Assembly (NCBI GenBank): GCA_947652605.1
Contig: OX393577.1
Coordinates: forward strand, 62,582,108 to 62,646,107
From: Elmis aenea
Lineage: Eukaryota; Arthropoda; Insecta; Coleoptera; Elmidae
Direction of reading: 5' to 3'
DNA: 64,000 nt
Shown: piece by piece, positions 47,653-57,000 of the stretch
How positions within the stretch are numbered: position 1 is the stretch's first letter
Layout: each line of letters opens with the position of its first letter
The notes under the pieces: model-generated
The model's database searches: none
Seen by the model: the letters and a program-made list of their open reading frames with translations, nothing else
Told to the model about the DNA's origin: nothing
Made by a program: the position numbers and the translations under genes

Positions 47653-49329
47653 CAGGGTGTGTAGAAATTGGCGGAAGGGCTACACGGGGCGATGTTCTTC
47701 GTAAAATTCTAAGTCGAAAATCTTATTACGAAAATGTTGTACCATGCTTCCTATGGCCTCAGGAGCCATTAAAAAAAAAAAAAATTGGCAACACTGCATC
47801 CATTGATTTGCGTTTAGACATTTTTTATTAGCAATTTTACTAAGGTATTTATAATAATTGTTCGAACTGATAGCCGTTAGTGCGTAAACATAGCTGCAAT
47901 CTTTTAGGTATCGTCTGCATTACTCGCTCCAGTTTTTCTGGTGTTATTTGTAAAACCGCCGTATTAATCCTGTTTTTAACTTGTTCGGCATTTGGCGGAG
48001 GCGTTGCATAAACTTTTTGTTTAATAAAGCCCCAAACAAAGAAATCTAATGGATTGAGATCGGGAGATCTCGCAGGCCAGGATATGGGACCGCCACGACC
48101 AATCCATCTGTTTGGAAAGTTTTCTTCCGACCACTCTCTTACATTTCGAGCAAAATGAGCTGGAGCTCCATCATGCATGAACAGCATATTTGGTCGTATG
48201 TTCAACGGCATATCGTCAATGACTTGTTCCAAAACATTGAGGTATTCAACAGCGTCAAGACGGTTTGGAAGGTAAATCGGTCCAATAATCCTATGGTTTA
48301 TTATGCCCAGCCAAACATTAACAGAAAACCTTATTTGGTGACCACATTCACGAAATTTATGTGGGTTTCCATCAGCCCAACAGTGCGTATTGTGAATATT
48401 AAACATACCATCTCTAGTAAACATGCACTCGTCGCTCCAAATAATACGTCTCAAGAAGCCGTCATCCTCACGAATTCTGTTTAAAATAGTGTTGCAAAAA
48501 TTTAATCGGGGTATGTTATCATTTTCATAAAGGGGCTGAACTTTGGAGACATGATAAGGATACAATAGGTTTTCTTGTAGAACAAAATGAACCGACTTAT
48601 TGCTGGGGACATTTAATGTTTCAGCCAACTGCCGGGTACTTGTATTGCGTTTAAAATATTATCTTCCAATTGTACTGTGCACCTTTCTCTTGGTCGACCA
48701 GCGTTGATCTTTCTTGAAACAAACGAACCACTTTCACGAACTCGTTGGTCCAGCCTTCGAAAAACATTTTCCGAAGGATGTCTCCGGTTTGGAAAAGGCA
48801 ATCGATATTCTACTTTAGCCAAGGCTGCATTTCCATTGCAGAAACCATATGCCATGTACATATCAGCGTACTCATTAAAAGTAAAATTCATAATAAATGA
48901 ATGGATAAACACAATAGATAATGAAAAATACAGAAACACAACTAATAACAATGCAGCAAACAATAACTAATACAAACTAGAAATAATAATTACGAGAGAA
49001 ACGGAGATGACAGCTAATGACAATGTTGCCATATGTATTACTGTCATTAAAATCACTGATTTACATATTTTCAACACCAATTTTTGAAAGGAAGAACACA
49101 ATATCTAGGAAAAAATACTATTCGAAAGCTATTTTTATTCCAAATTGCAGCTTTTTCATTTGCAAGTATTAAATAATAACGCTTATTAAAGGACTAACTG
49201 TCAAAACTTTGAGGACCTCTTGCAGACACAGCAAGCATGGTACAACATTTTCGTATTAAGATTTTCGACTTAGAATTTTACAAAGAACATCGCCCCGTGT
49301 AGCCCTTCCGCCAATTTTTACACACCCTG
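47653..49329. mobile_element. Tc1/mariner-superfamily transposon, 1,677 bp
   Basis: The ends CAGGGTGTGTAGAAATTGGC and the inverse are flanked by TA (47651-47652, 49330-49331). TIRs are about 110 bp and near-perfect (GGAAGGGCTACACGGGGCGA on both). One minus-strand transposase gene (47849-48891) lies inside. Confidence 0.93.
47849..48891 (-). pseudogene. DD41D (rosa-like) transposase, one frameshift
   Basis: I start the protein at ATG 48891 (MNFTFNEYADMYMAYGFCNG), not at the upstream Met of the same frame, because this is where family members begin. The first frame holds the HTH domain through VFRRLDQRVRESGSFVSRKI. A one-base change near 48655 shifts to the second frame, where TSTRQLAETLNVPSNKSVHF continues as in relatives. 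The catalytic residues are present in IIWSDECMF, LFMHDGAPAHF and ARSPDLNPLDFFVWG, and D2 to D3 is 41 residues. The protein ends LCLRTNGYQFEQLL, the normal end of this family. With the single shift it is inactive as read. Confidence 0.92.
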
Positions 49330-49657
49330 TATAAAGAAGAATTTTAATGCTATATTTTAATGTGTATATGTTACACAGTGTGTTCACCTAATGCAAACTT
49401 CCTTTGTAACTGCTTTGTTATTTAAAACAGAAAAAAATTGCGACACAATTTGTTGGCGATCATGAGTTACATAAGCTAAAATTATTTTCTATTTTGAATA
49501 ATAAAGCAGGTGTTAAGGAAATACGGACACCCTTTATAACTGTAAATTAATTATCCAAACGCTAAATAAATGTCATTATAATAATAATTATTATTCTTAT
49601 AAATGATTTCCCCAAATAATCATTTTCGTTGTTAACATAGAAGAGGTACCCTTTATA
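49330..49657. other. Spacer between transposons
   Basis: Near 49480-49545 there is GGAAATACGGACACCCTTTATAA, a possible further element end. No gene. Confidence 0.3.
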
Positions 49658-50171
49658 CATAAAACCAGAGACTAAAAATGAAACATATTTCGTTCGTTTT
49701 TGATCGGAATGAAAACGAAATATTTCGTTTTCGTTATTTACAAAAATTTCGTTTTTCTGAACCGAAATTTAATAACGGTGCAAACCGGTTTTACCGTTGT
49801 TTAATTACCTAGTCGAGGGCCTATTTTTCTTTAGTTACCACCCTCTTTCCCTCTTTTTACAAAATTAAGAGCAGGGAACTTTCTAATGAACGGTAACAAA
49901 TGTCAAAGGACATTGTTAATATGATGAAACCCCAATTATTCGAATATTCGATTATTGAGATTATAAAAACTTCCTATGTACCTATTAATATGTTAATCAG
50001 CATAGTTTGCCTTTAAATATAAACAAATTTGGCGTGATTATTTTGTGCTTTTGGTAATAAATGTGAGACATAAAATGTTTGTGATGAACTTTAAAGTCCA
50101 TTTACATTTTTGTTTCTGATTCTTTTGGAAACGGCTACATATTCGGTTTTAATTATTATGGACGGCATAAT

Positions 50172-51413
50172 TTAGACTAGCGAATCGCAATATACAAGGT
50201 TGAGGCTAAGGCATATCGCTCTATAGTTTTCGCATTTACTTTTGTTTCCTTTTTTGTATAGCGGTATAATTACATTTTTCTCCCAGTCTTCGGGTATCTT
50301 ATTTTCTGTCCATGCTTTACGGAACAGCCTTGTTAGCCATTTTTCCATTGCTTCCCCTCCCCATTTTATTAATTCTGGCACTATTTCATCACTCCCTGCT
50401 GCCTTGCCTGTTTTTAGCAGTCTCTTTATCTGGGCTACTTCTTCTTGTAATATTACCTTTTCCGCTCGGTCTTCCTCTTTTTCGTTGTCTGTGTTTGCTA
50501 TTTCTAGTGCGTTTGGGTGTTGGTTTTTGTTATTTTTAAATTTCTCTTCGTAGTATTTACTCCACACTTCTAGTATTTCTTCTGTTTCTGTTTTGAGTTC
50601 CCTGTTTTGATCTTCTATGTTCCATATTTGTTCGTTTTTATTTCTTTTTAGGTTTTTTATTGTTTTCCAGAAGTTACTTTTGTTTGTATGATAATCCCTC
50701 TCTATCTCTTCTCCGAACTTCTCCCAGCTATTGGCTTTAGCTTTTTTCACTTCTTGTTTGGCTTCATCTCTTTTCTGTTTGTAGATTGTTTTGTCCTCTT
50801 CTTTCCCCGTTATTATATATTTCTTCCAAGCTATTTTCTTTTGTTTTATTTTAGCTTTCACTTCGTCGTTCCACCATCTGCTACTTTTCCTAAACCCATT
50901 TATTTTCCTTATTCCACAGACTTCTTTTGCTGTTTTTATTGTTATTTCCTTAAAGCTTTTCCATAAATCTTCCAAATCCATGCCTTCCACTTCTTCCATT
51001 TTTCCGTACAATCTTTTTTCTATTTTCTCGTGGTAGCTTTGCCTGATTTTCTTATTTTTAAGCTTTTCTGTATTTATTTTTGTGTACTGTTTTACTATAT
51101 GTAGCTTGGGTAGTTCCTCTTCCAACTCCATTAATACTAGTTTGTGATCCGTGCCTATTTCTGCTTGTTTTTCGACCCAGACGTCTTTTATTTTTGCTTC
51201 TAGCGTTTTTGTGATTACCACGTAGTCTATGATGCTCTTATGCTCTCCATCTTCTGACTCGTACGTGTATTGGGGTTCTTTTCCATGGTCGTAAAATGAA
51301 TTCCCTATCTGCAGATCGTTACTTATGCAGAATTCTAGCATCTTCTTACCGTTTTGATTTAGGGTCTTTTCTGTTCCATACTTGCCCATACAGCCTAGTG
51401 CAGTGGTTTCCAA
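50172..51413 (-). pseudogene. LINE endonuclease C-terminal half and RT N-terminal part
   Basis: A 413-codon open frame. The N-terminal third is the end of an AP-type endonuclease: GKYGTEKTLNQNGKKMLEFC, YTYESEDGEHKSIIDYVVIT and IGTDHKLVLMELEEEL, where the DH pair is the last catalytic motif. A long charged linker (SRWWNDEVKAKIKQKKIAWK) follows. Reverse-transcriptase motifs then begin: LLKTGKAAGSDEIVPELIKW, WEKNVIIPLYKKGNKSKCEN and YRAICL. The usual form is N.YRGISLL; here RGIS is RAIC. The frame stops where motif A is due. No stops across 400 codons, so insertion is fairly recent. The first third of the endonuclease is cut off at about 51400. Confidence 0.88.
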
Positions 51414-51576
51414 CCTGTGGGGCGCGACCCCCTAGGGGGGCGCGAGACTATTGTAAGGGGGGCACGCAGCTGTTACCAAACTTCATTTTTGAATACAAAC
51501 AAACAAAAAAAACCTTATAGCCGACGCCGTGAGGCATAACGTTTAGTAAAAGAAGAAGAAGAAGAAGAATCGCAAT
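50194..51576 (-). mobile_element. LINE insertion with 12-bp TSD, 5' part inverted
   Basis: GAATCGCAATAT lies at 50182-50193 and 51577-51588 in the same orientation, bounding the insertion. Inside, the main coding part is on the minus strand. The right end, GCCGACGCCGTGAGGCATAA then a (GAA)n run at 51560-51576, looks like a + strand 3' tail. Opposite orientations of 5' and 3' parts between one TSD is the pattern left by twin priming during retrotransposition. Confidence 0.65.
51403..51480. repeat. Lone hAT-like end or SINE-like head
   Basis: CAGTGGTTTCCAACCTGTGG then a palindromic CCCCCTAGGGGGGCGCG stretch. CAGTGGTT.CCAACCTGTGG is typical of hAT-derived repeats. No second end is found inside the window; it lies at the inversion point of the LINE and may belong to it. 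Confidence 0.4.
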
Positions 51577-51905
51577 ATTAAATTTACCTAATTGTTAAAC
51601 ACCTTTAACATATAACCAAATGAATTTAGTGCATTTTATTTAGTATAGCACCCGTGAAGTGGAAAAACGCAACTAGTTTGTCAAACCATAGGTCAGCCCT
51701 TTTGCTGTCCAATCAAGTGTATATTATTTATTGATGATCCAATCAACAAATTATAAAGAGAGAATATCTGTGCCTTTACTTGTGTTGCACTAAATTGCAA
51801 GTATTAGCAATAAAGTTATTAATAAATAATGTATATGGAGAAAAGTGAAGCTCACTTATTTCAAGTGAGATATTTAACTGCCTGTGTAGTCCCCATAGCA
51901 TAGAC

Positions 51906-52897
51906 CAGGGGTGGCCAACCCCGCGCCCGCGGGCGATTTATTATGCGCCCGCGACACGATTCCCGGTAAATTAGAATAAGTTTCTTATTTTATTTCCAAT
52001 CAATTTCATGCCCCAACTTTTAAGCAGAATTTTCTTGAAATTAAATACTTATTTATTAATTGAATTTTTCAAGTTATTTTTAATTATGACATTAAATACC
52101 TCCTTATATAATAAAATACAAGTAGTTCCACAACAAAAAATTATTATTTTAGCGAATTTTAGCGCCATCTTTTATGTTTATATTTTATTAAAACTGAATT
52201 TTGCCATCTATGAGCCGCGTATGACACTGACTTATCAGTAAAGTGGTAGTAAATAATGAGTTTAAATGAAAGATTTAATAAATTTGACGACTTGGAATCG
52301 ATTTTATTTTTCATTCAAAATCCTGTAATTAATGTTGACATTACTACTTTAAGTGCAAATATAAATAGATTTTATACAACAAATTTTGAAAATTTAGGAT
52401 TGGAAATTGTAGAATTACAAAATGACGTCGCTTTAAAAATTATGAACATGGCAAGAAATTTTGAAAATTAGTTGAAGCACGTAAATATCAAATTTTAAAA
52501 AATTGTGCGCTGAAGCTAAAATCTTATTTAAGTAAAGCCACATTTTCTTCAATGCAATTTATTAAAAATAAGTTTGGGTCACGTCTTACGGATGAAAATT
52601 TGAATGACAGTTTAAGAGTAGCAGTATCAAATTACTGTCCTGATTTTGAGAAATTATGTCAAGAAATATAAATGGAATTTTAACCTATTAGTAAAATCAA
52701 ATAAAAAGATTCAAAATTAAAAATGAAAAAAACTAAATTTAAAAAAAATAATTAAAATTAAGAAATGAAAAAAAAATTAAAATTAACTTTAACAATAAAA
52801 ACAAAACATATATGATGTCATTACATATTATTGCGCCCGCAACGTCTCTGAAAATTCTTAATTGCGCCCTTGCTTCCAAAAAGGTTGGCCACCCCTG
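51906..52897. mobile_element. hAT element, 992 bp, 8-bp TSD
   Basis: Ends CAGGGGTGGCCAACC and GGTTGGCCACCCCTG with the perfect 8-bp duplication GCATAGAC (51898-51905 and 52898-52905). GCGCCCGC motifs repeat near both ends. It keeps a piece of transposase (52256-52671), so it is an internal-deletion derivative. It lies nested in the older hAT at 49666-53091. Confidence 0.95.
52256..52671 (+). pseudogene. hAT transposase C-terminal (hATC dimerisation) remnant
   Basis: The + frame from ATG 52256 reads LESILFFIQNPVINVDITTL and NLGLEIVELQNDVALKIMNM, then a frameshift at about 52465. Then LVEARKYQILKNCALKLKSY, FSSMQFIKNKFGSRLTDENL and NDSLRVAVSNYCPDFEKLCQ, followed by EI and a stop. FSSM..IK...RSRLTDENL.D.LRVA is the signature of hATC regions in the SCAND3/ZBED-like hAT group. 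DNA-binding and catalytic domains are absent. Confidence 0.9.
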
Positions 52898-53099
52898 GCA
52901 TAGACGGTTAATTTGCGTTTGTGTTCAATGAATAAAACTTTAATAGTAATAAAACCGGTTAAAACCGGTTTTAGAAATTATTTATTTCGTTTTCGTTCTT
53001 GAACGAAAAATAATAATTTGGTTTTCCTGTTTGTTTTTATGAAAATTTCGGTCTATTTTCTTTAACATTTTCGTTCCATTTTCAGTCTTTGCATAAAGC

Positions 53100-53902
53100 T
53101 GATAATTAATGATGTTTTTAGGACCCCACTAAACTTTCTCAAACTGTTTAGTCAACTATTGAAAGAAGCGTTACCGAATACAAATGTTTACAAAAAAGAA
53201 GGTTTTCAAATAAGAATAGCTATAAAATATTAATTTAACGAGAATAATCAAATTTAATATCACCTGGTGTTATGCAAAAAGTAATATTCATATCTACATA
53301 CTAAATCGTTATTGATTTTTTGCTTATTTTGACAACAAATCTGCGATAAAAAAAAAAACGTTGTATAATATGTGTAAATTTCTTTCGCTCTGATCTTATC
53401 TCAAATGGCGGTTGACTTGCTTTATGCTATTTTTGTCAAAAACGTGTAATTTAAGACCTCACTTACTATTTAAGTAAGACTTACATTTTCGACCGCCACA
53501 CCAATAACAATTACCCGAGTATTACGTATGTAACATTCCGTTTAAACTAATTGCTGTCGTTTCTAATAGTTCTATTTTCAACGCACTACTTCCATTCTAA
53601 AACTATGAGGTAGATAAATGTGAATTGAACAAACGATCACGAATGCTAGTTTGTTGTTTTCCAGTCACGTACCTATATATATTTTTACAATTACTTAATT
53701 ATTCATACGGTTACATTTTATTGTAGAAGATTAGAAATTTGAGACGAGAAAGTGCATTATGCCAAAGAAAAAAAAAACATTGCGTGGTAGCAAAGCCAAA
53801 TTTAATTGCGCGTAAAATTTATGAATTTCTTGAATTGTCCCAGCCATTTAGTGTGAAGCTCCGTTAATAATGTGGAAATAATAATTTCTATTTCTGTTTC
53901 AG
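53100..53902. other. Upstream or intronic region of the 54-60 kb gene
   Basis: A pyrimidine tract TTTCTATTTCTGTTTCAG ends at 53902 as a strong splice acceptor, so the region just before it is an intron and an earlier exon or promoter lies further left. None was identified. Confidence 0.4.
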
Positions 53903-54070
53903 ATGCGCATCGAAGATTTTGTTACTCCTCGTCAATTAGAGTATTATTTGGAAATATATGCATGATGGCTATCCGTGCAACAACAAGATTTGATGTATTT
54001 GTGCTTCTAACGTGGTAGACAATACAACAGGATGACAATATTAAGAAGCTGGTAACTTAGTGAAGAGAAA
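53903..54070 (+). other. 5' UTR part of exon with upstream ORF
   Basis: From the acceptor at 53901-53902 the exon opens directly with ATG and a 20-codon upstream ORF (MRIEDFVTPRQLEYYLEIYA) ending in TGA at 53965. The main ATG follows at 54071. The upstream ORF could lower translation of the main frame. Alternatively TAACTTAG at about 54053-54060 is another acceptor. Confidence 0.4.
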
Positions 54071-57000
54071 ATGTGGCCACCCGAAGGTGACCCTCGTCAT
54101 CGGGCGGGCAAAACATTCGAAGCCGATTTATCTCTTAGATATTTATCACCGGGAACTTTCTCGATACTGCCGAAGAATGGACAGGGACAACCACCAGAAC
54201 AGCCACCTCCTTTATCACCACACAGGTAAAAATTTCGCTTTTTTTTTAAATTTAAAATTCGCAATGCACCTAATCTTATAGATTAATAAACATTTTAACT
54301 TTAACCTAATTTGCTACGTTTATTTTTGAGTCTGGATGTCGCCAATGGTCAATCTTAGTCACCATTACAATCTGCACTTCACTACTGTGGCTACATAGCA
54401 CTGTACCTACTCTGCTTTTGTACACTTTCAGTCTACACCAGTTCAAAGGGTTTAATCCTTTTGAGCCTACGCACTAGTTTTTGATTATCGAGAAGTTGGA
54501 GCACTTCGATGTTGGAATGTCTTTGGAGCCTCTCCTCATGGCTTTTGGCAGCTTTTTCAATTTCTTCCTGGACAGATTCGACCTGGAGTTCCCGGTGTAA
54601 ATCGCTGTTCCGAACATACCAAGGAGCATTTACTATGCTCCTTAATACACGGTTTTGGAATTTTTGAAGACAGCTGTAGTTGCTTTTTTTGGTACAGCCC
54701 CATAATTGTAGGGTTTTGGATAGAAAGCTGGGAATTTCTTCCTATCAGCCAATAATACATATCTCTATACTTTATCTTCAGCTCTTCCGTTTTCTTTTAG
54801 AGGCGTTACTTCCATTTTAACTTGACGTCTAAGTTTAGGCCAAGATATTTAGCAGTCTTTTGGCAAGGGATTATATTATTATTTAGATACACTGGTAGGT
54901 AGTTTATTCTTTTGTTGATGAAATTAACGTGAACAGATTTTTCTTCGTTGATTTTTATATGCCACTGTTTTGTCCATGCATATATTTGATTAATGGCGCT
55001 TTGGAGATTTTCTGTTGTTTCTTCTATGGTTGCTCCTGTAGTTAGAACTGTTTTGACCAAAGCAAAATTATTTCCACAACAATCCCATAATCATCGCTAT
55101 ACCAAGAAAACTGTACTTGATCCTTCTTCTTCTTGTTTTGCCTTTAGCGTGTGGCTTTTCTTTCTTCTTATTTATGTTGACTCCCTTCATTCTTTCTATC
55201 TTTAACTAGCCGTCTAAACTTACTCCACTCGATGTATCTGTTATTTTACTTCCTTCGTTTATCTCCTAGACTTCTTAGTTGTGCCTTACAGATTTTGTGT
55301 TCCATGAGTTATCCTTTCAGTTTTTTTTGTGTTTCATTTCTAATTTTGTCCTTACCCATTTTATCTTCGATATTTCTTTAAAACCTAAATATTTACATCG
55401 TATTTTTTTTTTTTTTTTTGGGTTGTTTGGCATTGGACTGTAGTCCATCAGCCACAGATATTTTATATTATCGATACTTTAAATATTTAAATTAGCAAGT
55501 CGAGCAAAATTAACGAGAACGTCACAAATGTCCCTTGATATTACAGATAGAACCGATACTATGTTAACAGGGAGGTGCACCCCCAACGATATCAGATCTT
55601 TGTAGAGCTTTTCTGTTAAAATTGTATTATGACTACACGAAAAGAATAAATGATTTAAGTCCCCGTAAGACTGCCCATCACATGGGCATGCTGGGCTATC
55701 CTTTATGCCAATTTTATACAGATGGGAGGGGAAGCTGCCATGATTTAATTTTAAACGGGTGATAGTTGTTGAATATGATTTGCTGACATTAAAAGATGTT
55801 ATGTGTGGAATTATTTGCGGTAAAGTGGGATGTATTAAAGTATATTGTGTAGGTGAAGTCTGTGTAAACCGATCCCAACTTTGTCTCCACATAGTCCTGG
55901 CGTGAAATTTGAATTGATTATTGACATCGTCAAGTAAGGCAATATTCTTGTTGACTGGCAGAAAGGTAGCTTCTCTAGCCAGATTGTCTACAATCTCATT
56001 ACCAACGATTCCTGCATGGCCCTTTGTCCACACGAAGTCCACTAAGCATTGTACTTACATCGTGTTGAATGTGTTTATTGTTAACTTCAAATTTTAAGGT
56101 ACAAAACCTATGTTTAAAACGTTCCCCCAACTAAAAATTCATTAAAATAGTTTTTAATGTGCATTTAATGGTATTGTGATATAATATTCAGGGTGTTTCT
56201 AAAGTATAGCAAAAAAAAATTCAGGGGTGATTCCTTATCAAAAACTAAAAGGGTTTTTTATATAAGATTTTTTCTTTAGACGTCTCCTTTCGGAGATACG
56301 CCCCCCTAAAAAGGTGCGGTAAAATTGGGTTTTTATTTTATTTCTCAAATTTGGATAAATGTAGGAAAATGATATTTGGTAGATGTTTTATACTTATTAA
56401 AAGTTTTTCCATGGTAATATTTTTAATCATCTCCCACCTTCACAGGGGGCTGAAAAGTGCGACCCCTGTTAATTTTTTTATCAGAACTTTTTAGTGGGTT
56501 AACATTTAGCAATTAAAAAATTATTTTTTTGAAAGATTGATTTGTTTAGAAACTTTTTTTATTCCTTAGTTTTTCTCGAAAAATCCACAGCTTTTAAGTA
56601 AAACCAACAGGGGTCGCACTTTTCAGCCCCCTGTGAAGGTGGAAGATGTTTAAAAATATCACTATGGGAAACCTTTTAATAAGTATAAAACATCTACCAA
56701 ATATCGTTCTCCTATATTTATCCAAATTTGAGAAATAAAATAAAAACCTAATTTTACAGCTTCCCTTTAGGGAGGTGTATCTCAAAAAGAAGACATCTAA
56801 GGAAAAAATTTTATATGAGGACCCCCCTTAATTTTCGATAAGAAATCACCTTCTGAATTTTTTTGCAATACTTAAGAAACACCCTGTATATAAATCTTTA
56901 TTTCGCCTCACATAGATGCAGATAATAACAAATATTTAACTTACCTTACAATTATTACATTTCTTTCTCTTAGTACAATATAGTCAGTATTTTAATTTAT

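Larger units (their letters stand above)
49666..53091. mobile_element. hAT-like element of 3.4 kb holding two nested insertions
   Basis: The left end CAGAGACTAAAAATGAAAC and right end GTTCCATTTTCAGTCTTTG are inverted. The flanks CATAAAAC (49658-49665) and CATAAAGC (53092-53099) match at 7 of 8 positions, the hAT duplication length. Sub-terminal repeats of the type TTTCGTTTTCGTT and AACCGGTTTTA occur near both ends (49722-49795 and 52950-53010). Removing the LINE and the inner hAT leaves about 1 kb, so the outer element is a non-autonomous derivative. Confidence 0.75.
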
